Positions 39,821 to 52,300 of a DNA stretch of 64,000 bases are shown here, in pieces. The position numbers and the translations under genes are program-made. Origin of the DNA: Hemicentrotus pulcherrimus (taxonomy: Eukaryota > Echinodermata > Echinoidea > Camarodonta > Strongylocentrotidae); assembly GCA_003118195.1 (NCBI GenBank), contig BEXV01000968.1, positions 51,571 through 115,570 on the forward strand, given 5' to 3'. Within the stretch, counting starts at the first letter, position 1; each line of letters opens with the position of its first letter. A model generated the notes under the pieces. That model was not told the DNA's origin. It worked only from the letters and a program-made list of their open reading frames with translations, and searched no databases.

Positions 39821-42324
39821 TTTATACCTGGCTGGTGACAGCCACGTGACGTTTAGGTGTGAGTGCCATTTTCATTTTTTCCTTCATTTTGTTGTTGACG
39901 TTTTGCGATTAATTTTTGATATGACGCACTGCCAAATAAGATGCTATTTTCCCACTGTCGCTTAATAGTTTGCACGTGAACGCAAAGTTATGCGTTATGC
40001 TGAAAAACGTGCAAAACATCCGAGACAATAACTTACGGTGGAAGGTCTAGTAGGATATTATTATCATCAATTTCTGAAAGTACAGAAATTAAAATTCACT
40101 TTTTTTTTGGATTGAAGTTCTGGTTCGCTTGGTTCTTGGAGTAGAAAACAATGCTAACAATATTGTGCAATCCATTCTAAAGGTAGTGAAATCCATTCTG
40201 AAAAAGTCTTATACTAACCACTATTAGGAGTGGATAACACTATAACTTTGAGTTGATTTAACTCCAAACCCAGTTTATCCCGAATCAGACTCAAACAAGA
40301 GTAAATTTCCACTTCTCTGCATTAAAAGCGATGTAAATTTATTACATGATTGCATGATAAATATTTGTGCCTTATAATGTAAATTGCATACATGGTGACT
40401 CGCCATGCTTCGAGTTTCTAACATTTACAATAATGTACGTCAGTGGAGACACACCAACTGGCGCTGCATTCCCAAAGGTGGGGAAAATATTAACGTCAAC
40501 TGAGAGACGGATATATAAAATCTGACGTCTCCCTCCCTTTTTCTTTTGTCACGGTAACGATCTGAAAAGGGTGTCAGCTCGGCCGCATACAAATCCCAGA
40601 TTTCGTCAAAGGCACGTGACTCAAAACATGGCGGGAAAACTGGTAACGATGCAATGCAACGGTAATAAACCACGGTTTTATTGAATGTTTGGTCATTAGA
40701 AACAAGTACAGTACACAATATTTCTAAAGATCTCGCACTCTCTCACGCACAAAAACTAATGATTTAATGCTATAAATCTAATATTGATACTAATTAAAAC
40801 GAGTCATTGGGGCTAGATTGGTAGGCCTTGTACGAGAATGAGCTTTATCTTGGAAACATTGGATGAGGTAGATTGTGATGAAGGGGAGATAGCAGGAAGT
40901 AATAACACAGAGATAGAGAGGGGGAGAGAGAATGGTAGAGGGAGAGAGAATGGTATATATAAAGATGGAGATAGAGAGAGAGAGAGAGGGGGGGGAGTGA
41001 AATGGGAGTTACACCAGTAATTGCATTCGTTTCTTTCATGTGTTCAAAATCTTGGCAATAATTAAGACTCGACGATGACATTCAGAGTTCATGACTCTTA
41101 AAACATAGCAGCTAAACATGCCCATCATACCCGTCAGTCTATATAATGAGATTTACTTCATCTTCTTCCAAATAAAAAAAAAAGGATTGCATTTCCCCCC
41201 ACTCTGATTCTTCAGAGAGGAGATATATCTTCTTGCATATGTGAGTGATTATTCTTTAAAATGTAAAGCCTTGCCCTTCTCTTTCTTCGTAAATTCCTCC
41301 GAAAGCATGACAAAGATTTAATTTCTCTTGTTTCCTTTGTTGAAATATTCTTGAGATGTTAAGATGGATTCTCTTTTCCTCGTAAGTGCATCGAAATGCA
41401 TAGAATATGATTTGCACCCACAAAACTTAATTGTCAAAATGCATACCAAGTATTGGCACTAATACCACCGACCCTAACTCGCTTAGCATCCACGGGGAGT
41501 GCGCAGGGGTGACAGTTGTGGAATGCTTCTGTGCGAAATAAACGACCTTCAATCAGTAAAATGATTTTTGAGATATCAAATCACTGCAGAACTCCTAACC
41601 CGACCCGAGAAAAACAAAATTTAGATGTGGAAGAAGATTTATTCTTTGATGGATAAAGATGGATAAGGGCCGAGGGATAATCCGTGATTTATTTGAGACA
41701 AAGAGACGCTTCTTTTCCAAAAAAATAAATTCGCCAAGAGAGAATGCCTATGCTCGGTATCTTAACTTGCGACCAATCGTAAGAGTGAACTGGATATACA
41801 AGATGGATATCTAATAACATTCAATGGCACATTACACATTTTCAATATTGTGATCAATAGTATTACTCCAATTGTCAATTCAAAAATGGATCATTAAAAC
41901 TTAAATAATTAAGCAGTATCGGGCAATGCCATGATAAATTCAGTGTCTATAATGTGATATAAAATAAAACATCATGCCCATGATCAGACATTATCATAAA
42001 AACCAAATCCCTCACATAAATTACATAGCACATTTTATAAAAACAGAACAAAATCTAATATTTAGTAACAGCTAGTATACAGGTAGTCAAGCATTATTTA
42101 GTATATGCGAAGGCATTCAAGAATTTGTTTTCAAAATGCGTTTAAGAGTTTTATGTTTCTCTTCACATTATTTTATTTTGTGAGCACTATGGTACTTTTT
42201 GTTTTTATAGCCCTTACTCAATCGATATTATTATTAGCAAAAAAAATATTATTATTATTATAATGATAATAATTATTCCAGGTGGTACAGTAAATCGGTG
42301 TATTTGATATCTTAAGTGCAGTAC
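39821..42324. other. Non-coding DNA
   Basis: Besides the GA tract near 40.9 kb, nothing recognised. A minus frame with a chance DRY triplet at 40555 is discussed under rejected items. Confidence 0.4.
40905..40998. repeat. (GA)n-rich tract
   Basis: GAGAGAATGGTAGAGG-type repeats and a pure GA block ending in GGGGGGGG. Confidence 0.8.
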
Positions 42325-42554
42325 CCGGATGATTGATCAATATTGGTTTCATATTGCTCAGTCATCCGGAACTACAACTATCGATATCACACGAAAACAA
42401 AGCCATATTTACCGAGGTCAGTCAAATGTTGTTATTTCGCTAGTCAGCCATATTCAGTATAGAAACTATAGATAATACAAAATAAACTGTATGGCTTTGT
42501 TTTCGTGTGATACAAGAATATATTGCTCTCGCTATGACAAAATATTCTTGTATC
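42325..42554. repeat. Cluster of three perfect or near-perfect hairpins (foldback/MITE-like)
   Basis: Three inverted repeats lie in 230 bp. (1) 42325-42343 pairs with 42351-42369: 19 bp, two mismatches, 7-nt loop, core CCGGATGA/TCATCCGG. (2) 42385-42407 pairs perfectly with 42490-42512: 23 bp, core CACACGAAAACAAAGCC, loop 82 nt. (3) GATACAAGAATAT at 42509-42521 pairs perfectly with 42542-42554, loop 20 nt, and overlaps the end of repeat 2 by four bases. AT-rich ATTATTATAATGATAATAAT sequence just outside on the left (42248-42280) has an inverted counterpart on the right (42572-42603). No coding frame is present. It may be a MITE or a structured non-coding element. Confidence 0.7.
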
Positions 42555-42603
42555 TTACTCAAAGCCATTCAATATTATATAATTATTACAATCATTATCA
42601 TAA

Positions 42604-45600
42604 TCAACAAGGACCGAGTGTACTTTCTAATTCCCCCATGATGGATACGCCCACTGTTCTATGATGAAACTACCATAATAAAAGGACTCCGTGATGTTCT
42701 GCAAGCGATCCGTGTGATTCGGCATATTGCACAACGAATCGAATACTTTAAATCCAATTTACATGCAAATGGCTGTCTGTTTCCTTCATATTTGACACGG
42801 AGGCATACATTATATATATATGAGTATGATAACATGAATACTGTGCTCTCGATTGAAAAGAAGTCACAATAAATTGAGGGTGGAAATGAGAACAAGAGAA
42901 AAGAATTACCGTCCTGCCTCGAATCTCTCACCTCATATGCCCTTATGAAACTCAATTAGGAAGAACCATTTATAGGTCAGTCACCAATGTAAATCACCGT
43001 TGAAATTAATCACGAATAATCCTATTTACTCATGTAGATCTCTGTATAGTGTTGATGACTTGTGACACAGCCTATCTGATTTATTATTGACAGATTCTCG
43101 TTTTCAAATATGACATATTATCATATGTATTTCGGAGGACGTTTTGATCCTGTACACGATTGTGTCCTCACTCTACTCTTGAATACCTTGTTAAGTATTT
43201 CCACGCATGCACAGTGACGACTAGAGTGACATTTCACGCCAGGATTTGCCTTTTGAAAGTACCGTTCTCCACAAATCCCGACCATCGGCTATTTCAAGAA
43301 TTTTCGGAAGCTGGTTGAAGAGTGTAACTGTCAGCTTGTATGCAGAGACTGTCAGATGTTCGATGCGAATTCAATATTTACCACCTAATGCAAACTTATG
43401 CAAACACATGTGCTTCCCGCCCAAGTATGTAAACTCCACGCCGGACCGTGCAGGGAGATTCCGTAATCGGATGTCAGTGGTAGATGTGGACATAGCGTGT
43501 ACTAATGCCCGTGACACACACGAGGCGTCATGTGCCTGACGTAGAACTGCGTCAATGACTGACGCAGCCTTGGGTACGCTATATGTATGATTTAGAGAGA
43601 TATTGTACACAAATGAAAAGTGCAAACATCATCACTGGCGCACAGAATATTTCCATTTACGTGACTAATAATTAACGCAATTTAACCCCATGTGCAAAAG
43701 TTATAACGGGCGTCGCTCTTCCAGAGGGGCTGAAGTAGCATGGAGACGAGGGGGAATATAAGGAGAAACTAGAATCATGAATACCTTGGATAGTAGTTTT
43801 AAATGTAATGCTAAATTATTGTTTAAAAAAACATGAACACGATAGTTTGGCAAAAGTCGACGATATCCTACAAAGCTTAGTCATATTATGATTTGTTTTT
43901 GTTTTGGAATACGAGGAAGACACATACCATTTTCATTTCATCCACTCCTCAAACAAACACATGAATACGGTTTGCGCTCTGGAGGTACATCCCTTCTCCC
44001 CCATCTAAAACAGGTGGATCTGCCATTGATAAACAGAAGGCTGTAATCATTGCGGCAGATTATGAATGATATCTATACTGATGGATGGAAAATAATGACC
44101 TTGCCTGAATTTATATGCTGATACATTGCAATCATTTTCCTTCTATACTCTGCAAAATCCTACGTCACAATGAGACAATTACTTAACGCTACACGAATCT
44201 CTTTGCGTTGTAATTTACCTCAGATAAATAGATGTAAGATGTGTGGTTTCGCACGTTTCTCTTTTAAAGCTTCGCATTTACCTCCGTAGTCCTCAATAAA
44301 GCAGAATGTGATTTCCCTTTTCAACATCGTCTTTTATTTGTTGAGAATGTTCTCTTTATGCCATCGACCAAGGAGCGACGGCAGGCAGTCGATTGTAAAC
44401 GTTGCCATGGAACCAGCCGTGACAACATCTTTGAGCGGGAAACGAGAAAGCGTTACATACCGATACATTGGGGAAGAGAAATTTTACTAATGAGTGATGT
44501 AATTATGTTCTATTGATGTATTCGTACAAATCTCTCTTTGTTAAACATTGATGAACCGTTTCAAATGCCAATACGTGTACCGACGACAATTTAGTTGAAT
44601 GTAGCGTGTTTACATCTACAAATCGTATGACCTTGTTGGGTTGGTCGAATATTGAGTACCTTATAGTAATTAATGAGCCTGGTGATTTGATAGCATTATA
44701 TTATCATAGCATTATGCTTGATTTACATTTTTACCACATACATATCTTAATATATGTGACTATGTACATATATATATATATTACTATTTGAGGCTAAAAA
44801 GCAATATGAAGCTGACATCATGGTGCAGTCATCATAACAAAATAACTATAAACCGATGTGAATTGCATCATTATTTCTTATCAGCCAATACCAAACCCTG
44901 TTGACAAGCCCAAGACGACCGATGATTACATTACTATTAATTAAGTATTCTTATCTTGTGGTCGTTCTTCAACATAGTCGAATCAGGCCCTGGTCACACT
45001 CTGACGATCTCTTCCTCCCCGAACAACAACGATCTGTTATATATACATTCATGTCCAAAATAGAACATACATGTACAAACAAACAATAACACCAGCAACA
45101 AAATTATCTCCTCCACGTTCTCTCTTCACCGAGTAAACTGGATTAAAGCAGCATTGATCTGGCATTCATAGAGAAATCAAGGCGAGAGTTCGAATTTGTC
45201 AATAGTCTTGATTCTTTTATCCTATTCAAAATAAATATTTAGTTCTATTAACATTGTCTCAGACATTGTTCATTATCATCTCGATTCGCAGAGGTGCTAC
45301 GCTTATTTCAAACATTTCGAAGTTATCATCACATCTCCAAATCAAGACGAATGCCATTGTTATCATTATGAAACCGTAGAACTGGCTCACTTTCTTTGGC
45401 TAGGAGAGAAGGATATGCGTACGGTTTTCTTGAATACAGTCACAGTGTGACTGGGGCCCCAAGATTACACTTAATGACGTAATAATAGGCAATTGAGAAA
45501 GAAATTACAGACTACCCTCGATTGCAGGCCATTAGTTATCAGTGTACCGGAAAGTAAACACGTCTAGTATGTCCCTGACAGATCAAATAAAGTATGCATT

Positions 45601-46985
45601 TAAAGAGATAACTAGTAATTTATAATAAATAACATCCACTCGAAAGAAAAAGATAGTGATGCTTTACAATAATGATGAGTAAAATATGTTTCTAAATTTA
45701 GTAACGGTTTGAGATTAATGATCACTAGATGTTCTCTGTATTTTCCATTTAATTTAATTTTGTTTGCATTTGGACACATTTCGTTGTTTTTAGATGTCGT
45801 GTAAAACTTGATTCGAGAGAAAACATGGAAAAATTTACATTACCACCACATACACTTTTTGTTTTATTTACTAGATGTCTATAAAAGTTAGATTTACAAA
45901 GATAGGTATCAGTGGTTGAAATACTACTTCTTATAGTTTATGGAGGTTATATACATTTAAAAAAAAGACACGCTTCGGACGAGCAGTATACAGACACACG
46001 TATAAATATACATTACGCACTATTAAAAAATGAAATAATATTTAACGGCACGATCAAAATACAAATAAATAGGGGTCAAGGCAATAAAATGATAAATCTA
46101 TCAATTCGTAATCGAATCAAAGCAAGTCCTTTTAAATTGATTTAGAAACTGATATTAGTAACTGTTTTCTGGTAGATAATGATATCATATTGGTTTGGGG
46201 GGNGGGGGGGGGGAATGAAATACGTACTTCGAACCCAGGCCACACGAAATACGCCATGATAATTACAACAACAAAAATTGGTTTTGCACACTTGTAGTAA
46301 CAGTTTACGGGATTTGACAACTAGCGTAGAGGAATAAAATAGCACCGGAAGAAGAAAATAAACTAGGTTTGAAACAATCTTTGTAATAAAGAAAAAAAAA
46401 AGAAATTCAGCGACAGAGGAAAACTTAATGTTTTCTTTTGCACGGGTTCTAGGACAATTACCCCCTGGACGATTTCCGTTGCCGAATACTGTATAACAAC
46501 AATAAAAACGATTATTTGACCTGTTTCACACGCAATTTCATTTGTGGGTATTGATGCAGCTTAAAGGAATAGATTTGAGTGCAGAAGGCAAGATCTAAGA
46601 AAGCGATATAATTCATCAAACAACTTGAATTATGTTCTTAATTCGGAACGACCATTCACATGTCATTATATATGATTAAATCGATTGATCAGATATTAAT
46701 ACACTTGATATGGGTGTATTGTGACTATGCTTGGAATATCTAGTATTTTCGAAGTCTTGTGAAAGTTTAAACTCATTTATGATACAGAAGTCGATAGCCT
46801 TGTTTTGTTACCAAAAAAATAAATTCATGAATCACAATTAAGTTTTGATGTAGGCCACATGTATACATGTACAATGAAGTAGTAGAACAAGCGGGTGAAC
46901 TTCAAACTGCAATGGATGAAAATAAATGCGAAATCGGAGAGAATACAGTACTCTGAAATGAAGAAGAAAATGAAGTCGTGAATGG
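42604..46985 (-). other. Presumed first intron of the GPCR gene
   Basis: By the donor at 46986-46991, transcription on the minus strand should run through this stretch as intron. No TM3-like exon was seen. It includes the hairpin at 43547, frames without domains, and a G-run with an N at 46203 next to a GGGTTCGAAG motif on the minus strand. Confidence 0.45.
43547..43567. repeat. Perfect 8-bp stem hairpin
   Basis: CTGCGTCA, loop ATGAC, TGACGCAG. The arms contain TGACG half-sites, so this could bind bZIP factors, but there is no gene context. Confidence 0.4.
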
Positions 46986-46991
46986 ACTTAC
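46986..46991 (-). other. Splice donor after GPCR TM2
   Basis: The minus strand reads ATCAGTG/GTAAGTCC, a near-consensus 5' splice site. Reading the frame beyond it gives a serine/phenylalanine-rich tail and no TM3, which supports the exon ending here. The junction falls between codons (phase 0). Confidence 0.8.
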
Positions 46992-47350
46992 CACTGATAT
47001 AAGTGATAAGGGCATGACCAGGACTGCGAGGAGGAGATCGGCCAGGGCTAGGCTGGCAATCACATAGTTCGACATCGACTTCAACGACCTCTCCCTATAC
47101 ACGGCAATCAGCACGAGAGCATTACCGAGGAACGTCCAGACGATAAGGATCGACATTGGTAGCATAGCGAGATTCATAGGTGGTCCTTCATCGTCGTCGG
47201 GTTCGACGTCCGAACCGTTGAGAAGAAACGAAGAGTAATTATGAATAATCCCGTCCGGAGAGTAGGAGGGTAAATATTCCATCTTGGGTCCAGGATATGG
47301 TGGATCCATGCACGTCCGAAGAAATAAAATGGGGTTGTTCTCCCACCTTC
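46992..47350 (-). CDS. Aminergic-type class A GPCR, first coding exon (N-terminus, TM1, TM2), partial
   Basis: A coding exon on the minus strand. Translation from the ATG at 47309 gives 106 codons to a phase-0 GTAAGT donor (plus-strand bases 46986-46991). Residues 1-50 are an extracellular N-terminus with two N-glycosylation sequons, NYS at N24 and NGS at N31, and an acidic DDDE stretch. TM1 (about 51-72) holds the class A GN..LV motif with N63 as 1.50. TM2 (about 81-104) holds SLALADLLLAVLVMP, with D91 as 2.50 and P100. This TM2 pattern is typical of dopamine D2-like, alpha2-adrenergic and octopamine/tyramine receptors, which are plasma-membrane amine receptors. The D2-like family also has an intron just after TM2, as here. 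The ATG at 47309 has a weak context (T at -3). The second Met (codon 10) has A at -3 and G at +4, so it may be the real start. A likely 3' splice acceptor (pyrimidines then AG) lies at 47351-47352. The ligand cannot be assigned from TM1-TM2 alone. No later exon was recognised. Confidence 0.85.
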
Positions 47351-47402
47351 CTACATCAAAAAGGAAGATTAACTCTCTATAAAGAAAATACTGACAAGTA
47401 AA

Positions 47403-47810
47403 CTAAAATATATCGGCAACTGCGACAGTTGCGCCCATAAAAAGAATTCCCAACAAAGCGAATAAAATTCTGTTACAATCCACAGCAAATTCTTTGATTG
47501 TTATCAGCACCTTCGAGCAAAAACGGGTACAGTAACCATACATGAACCCTCCTTCGTTGAGAGTTAACTCAGGAATGACAAAAGGTTTAGGATGCAGTGA
47601 TATACCACTTCCTAACCAATTCTCAGTGACGGAGAAAGAGAAGAGTTTGGCGTACGACGGTGCTCGACTCAGTATCGTGAATGATGTATGAGGCTCAAGA
47701 GCATGAACGATGGGCAGAGGAGTATTTTCTCGTGTAACCAAAGGTTGTTGAAAGCAACGCAGGCCACTGAAGAGAAAGCGACGCTCGCGCGCATTGCGCC
47801 TCGAAGGTTA
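47403..47810 (-). promoter_or_regulatory. Possible 5' UTR/promoter region of the GPCR gene, with a 112-codon upstream open frame
   Basis: The sequence upstream of the receptor exon on the same strand is less AT-rich than its surroundings. It contains a 112-codon open frame (47741 down to 47403) that ends in a stop about 90 bases before the receptor ATG. The translation has no domain I recognise. A pyrimidine-rich stretch and AG lie between this frame and the receptor ATG, so the frame may be part of a separate 5' exon, an upstream ORF or chance. At 47787-47800 there is a GCGC-ATT-GCGC element resembling an NRF-1 site, a common feature of TATA-less promoters. Role and transcription start are inference. 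Confidence 0.25.
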
Positions 47811-48679
47811 GACAGTACACGATTTCCCCTCATCCATAAAAAAGGCTGTTGAATTGAAACGTATTTGTTTGGTATAAATATGGGTTGAAATTTGGCGTGA
47901 TTTATGTTTTTATAAATTCATTTAATTTGTGCTGCCTTTACCTTTGGGACAAGGCACTTGACTTCATATAATGAGCTAAATAAACTGCAACCGTATGGAT
48001 TTTACAGACACGAATGACATTTTAAAAAAAATGAAAAGCTTACATACAATATGATCTTTATATAGCATCTCGCTCACAAAAATATTCAGTTTCCCACAAT
48101 TAGTTATCTTTGGATTACTTCTGAGTTCAATCTCACCCGTGCGCATGGATGTTATTCAAAATTAATAAGCATTAAAACATACGTGCATTATAATCTTCAA
48201 ATCACGTCTTCTTGTTTCCAGTCATTACGTGTTTTAATAAATGTCTCTGTTGGCCGCTATACTTCTTTGATTGTTTATGTATTCTATATACTCTTTTCAC
48301 ACTCATCATTATCTGAGGGGTCCACAATTTACAAGCTTTGCTTTTCAATGGACCTCTCCATTTCCTCAAAATATAAATGCAGTTAAATTCATTATTCAAT
48401 TTTTTTCTTCCTCGAATGTATAAATAACTGTAAAGATTTTTTTTTTTTTTACAAATTGAACTATTTTTCGTATAATATACGGCAAAAGTCGACATGCTCC
48501 TCATAATGTATCTCGCCATTGCGTGACGAAGAGATAATATATTCTGGAATTTGTATTTTTTAATATGCATCTTTGATTTCTATTTTTAAACTGGCTGATG
48601 AAGATTGAACGGTTTATAAACTTCATCCACCGAGGCAGACCGGGTTCCACATCCTCGCGTCTTCCTTCTCATCAATCTC
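47811..48679. other. AT-rich DNA upstream of the GPCR gene
   Basis: No recognised feature. A 122-codon minus frame at 48202-48570 is Lys/Tyr-rich and has no domain. Confidence 0.4.
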
Positions 48680-48731
48680 AGTATTTTGTCTCTCTGTCTC
48701 TCTATCGCTCCGTTTCACCCCTCTCACTTTC

Positions 48732-48769
<38 letters not shown>

Positions 48770-48890
48770 GTACTCTCTCTCTTTCGTTTTACCTTTCTCT
48801 CTTTCTGTCACCTACTCTAGTATCTCTCTCTTATAATCATATTATCTCTATCTCTTTCCCACTTTGTCGCTATCTCTCTCTCCTTTGTTG
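48680..48890. repeat. (CT)n microsatellite and CT-rich flank
   Basis: Pure CT near 48736-48766 within a 200-base pyrimidine-rich tract. Confidence 0.85.
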
Positions 48891-49162
48891 TTGTTGTTTT
48901 TTTAATTTCCGAAACCAGATAAAAAATACTATACATACTAAAATATACAAAATGAAATATTTATACATGTACATAGACAAAAAATGATGGAAAGTCCAAT
49001 TCAGCAGTGTTTACAGAACACTACTGTTCTTCCTTGGGGTCCTTACACCACAATATTAACGTACATGTTAACGCGATATATAAAAGCAGAATAAAAACAA
49101 AAAACATAAATACAAGTTTTTTAAAATACCAAAGTAATTTATACCAAAATTCTAAAATAATA

Positions 49163-49192
49163 TCACACACACACACACACACACACAACACA
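49163..49192. repeat. (CA)n microsatellite
   Basis: About 12 CA units. Confidence 0.85.
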
Positions 49193-49349
49193 GGGTTATG
49201 CAAAAATCATTTGAGTTTAAGGAAGTTCGTTAAAAAAAATTATCAGTTATTAGGGTATGGAAGGATCTTAATGTAGTTACATTTCGGATGTATTCTGGTA
49301 GTTGGTTATATTGTGTCGCCCCCTATACTCCGTCTGGACATACAAACAA

Positions 49350-49361
49350 CTCTCTCGCTCC

Positions 49362-49396
<35 letters not shown>
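49350..49396. repeat. (CT)n microsatellite
   Basis: CTCCCT start then about 14 pure CT units. Confidence 0.85.
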
Positions 49397-52300
49397 AGAA
49401 GAGCACTCGAACAAAATCGAAACTAATGCATAATCAAACTTGGTCGCAGCAGTCAAAAGAGGCAACGAATGAAAACGAGTTGTGTCTTCTATTGTCAGGA
49501 GTTAAGACCCCTTGCGATTGATGACAAATTTCAACTATTACTTGAGTCTCTATAATCTGAACGACAAATATCACGTTCGTCCTGGAAACACATTTTCTTG
49601 TTTTCAAACCCACGAACAAACTCGATTCCTACCCCATTTTCTCAATGTCCTGCAACATATACCACCATGGAATGGCCAATACCGGGTAATGTTTTACATA
49701 GGTCAAATTCAATGGCTCCGTTCCCTTTGGACTTCGTGGTATATGCGCACGAGTTCGCAGAATAGAACTCTGACAAAATATCGCTTTCAGCAAAATGGTT
49801 TGCGATCTCCTGTGTATTCTCTCATAACAATAACGTTAAACAGTCCAACAAATAAATGTACAATGTACCATGTACTTTATCAATGGCAAACACACAGAGG
49901 AATTGAGAACAACGGCAAACGATAGTTGGTATCACACCTGCCTACCCCTTCGGGAAAAGAGGTGTTTCTTTTCGCGCCCTTTTCTCACTTTATCCTTGAT
50001 CAGGTGCACAGACGGAATGAAAACAAAATATCACAAATTTCGTAATTCTTTTTCGCATAGGTCGTGATAAAGCTTCAAATTTGACAGAAAGTTCTGATAA
50101 AGGATGCAATTAGTTTGTTGACAATTGATGGGGCACACGGCTGTTCTTCTAAAGATAAATAATGAATATGTGATTGCGTTTTGATGAAACCCCTTTTAAC
50201 TATGGAAATTATAGTAGTATCTAATGAATTATTGTTCAGATTATATTGCATTGCCTATGTAATCTGCATAATATGGAAGGTTTTTTTTTTTNNNNNNNNN
50301 NNNNNNNNNNNNNNNNNNNNNNNNNNNNNNNNNNNNNNNNNNNNNNNNNNNNNNNNNNNNNNNNNNNNNNNNNNNNNNNNNNNNNNNNNNNNNNNNNNNN
50401 NNNNNNNNNNNNNNNNNNNNNNNNNNNNNNNNNNNNNNNNNNNNNNNNNNNNNNNNNNNNNNNNNNNNNNNNNNNNNNNNNNNNNNNNNNNNNNNNAGAA
50501 AAAGAGAGAGAGAGAGAGAAAGAAAGCAGAGTACATGCATATCATTTCATTAAAACAATATTATACTTTTACATGAGCGAGAACCTCACGATTTTGGTGA
50601 TTGAGGTAAATCGTGATTTCTATTGACGTGTTTTTTTTATTTGTTTAATAAATATAATAGGAAAGAGCCGGAAAGAAGGTTTTGCGTTTGATGCTACCAT
50701 CACCTGACTAGTAGCGCTCTTTGACATGAGTATGCCTTGAATCTGACCCACTTTCTATTTTGGGAGTTTCTTTTAGACACCTTGGAGCTTTGAAGGTTCT
50801 TGATGACATCACTATTCACCTGCTTGACTCTTAGTGGTCAATCTAGCCATGACCAAGGCATGCGATGACCGCTTGGTATGACCAGAATGACCACTTGGGG
50901 TCTACTAGTCTAATTGCTTCTAAACCTCTACATTGAGTTTCCGCGGAAGATTTCAATCTCCACTAAAAAGGTGTCAGGATGATTGCCTCTGTATGCCAGC
51001 GGTGAAACTAAGGGGGGGGGGGGGGATGGGGCACATGCACCCACAGTTTTCTTGTACCCCAAGATGTACTCCAATGAATCATTGTTTAAAAGTGCAAATA
51101 TATCATGAGTAATACTAAGTAATGTTATATATAAGATCAGTTGAGTTAATTAGCATATTCAGATTCATTTTCGCTACGGTCCCTTGCAGATAAATAATCC
51201 GCGTTTGATGTAAGGCTTGCACAACCCAGACAATGTTTCCGGCATCCCCAACCCCCCCCCCCACCCCCTCCTTTTGTTACATGTTTTCTTACACACCCAT
51301 CGTTCGACTCAGAACCAGATGTCAATGAACACATCATCACCTTAACATTTGATTTAATGAGTTGCTAGAGGTCTCATGATACCAATAAATTACAAAAGGG
51401 GTAGTCAGCATATTTGAGGGGGAGGGGGTGGGGTGGGAGCTGTCTATGAAATTTGTATTGTCAAAATACTAATGATGATTTTTTTTTTTTAATAATAATT
51501 TTATAAAAATACTTTTAATTAAAATCGTACTGAGAATAGTGAAAGTAGGCTTGACACGTAACATTCGTATCAATTTTTATAGTAATGATAGAAATACATG
51601 TACAAGCGATACTACTGTGAAAATATAAACAAAAATCACTACCGGTATGTATTTCAGTGTACAAAGATGTTTTAGAATGCTTGCACCGGAATCGATTTTC
51701 ATAATTTTCAGGCAGAAAAGAAGAAAGAATGAGAAAACAAACCTACATCTTTTTCGTCTCGTCTCATTTTACCAAACACTTCTATACAGGGCACGATGGG
51801 ATGAACTTATTGATTCTGTTTTAATCGCCTTGATTTTATCCTTGATGACAATACAATGACCAAAAATATGTAAATAAAAAGAAGAGAGCGAAAAAGAAAG
51901 AAATAGAGGGGCGGGATAGCGGGCATACACATACATACACAGAGACAAATAAACAGACACACAGAGACAGACAGACAGACAGAGGAGAAACAAAAAGGAG
52001 GCATACAGAAGGACAGAGAGGATGGAGAGGCATGCTTGGCAGAATGACGCACCGAGTTTGACCGACCTGACAATTTCAGAGGGCTTCTGAACGAGACTAT
52101 ACGTACGTGATAATGACAATGGTTTCTGAAGAGGCTATCAAATGTGGGCAGAAATTGGACCCTCAAGTTTGATAGACGGGGGAGTTTTCCTCGAAGTAGT
52201 TTAAATAAGCTTGGTATTGAAGTTACAACAACATGGCCTCAAGTTCATTCTAAATTTAGATGGATTTCACTTTTCACCCCGAACCAACCCTTTTTTCTCG

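Noticed and set aside
40440..40718. Minus-strand frame containing a DRY triplet, considered as a later GPCR exon
   Set aside because: The residues around it (TPFSDRYRDKRKRE) lack the TM3 pattern (S/C-x-x-x-ISxDRY) and there is no hydrophobic helix before it.
43246..43625. Overlapping sense and antisense frames of 97 and 84 codons
   Set aside because: Both strands are open only because the patch is GC-richer. Neither translation resembles a family.
46200..46270. GGGTTCGAAG on the minus strand as a Pol III B box
   Set aside because: No A box, no SINE body and no tail could be found around it. The neighbouring G-run contains an N.
49512..49925. 137-codon plus-strand frame
   Set aside because: No recognisable domain, splice context or codon signal. 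A frame of this length is possible by chance in 64 kb.
50181..50626. Frames of 96-131 codons on both strands
   Set aside because: They cross the 205-base N gap.
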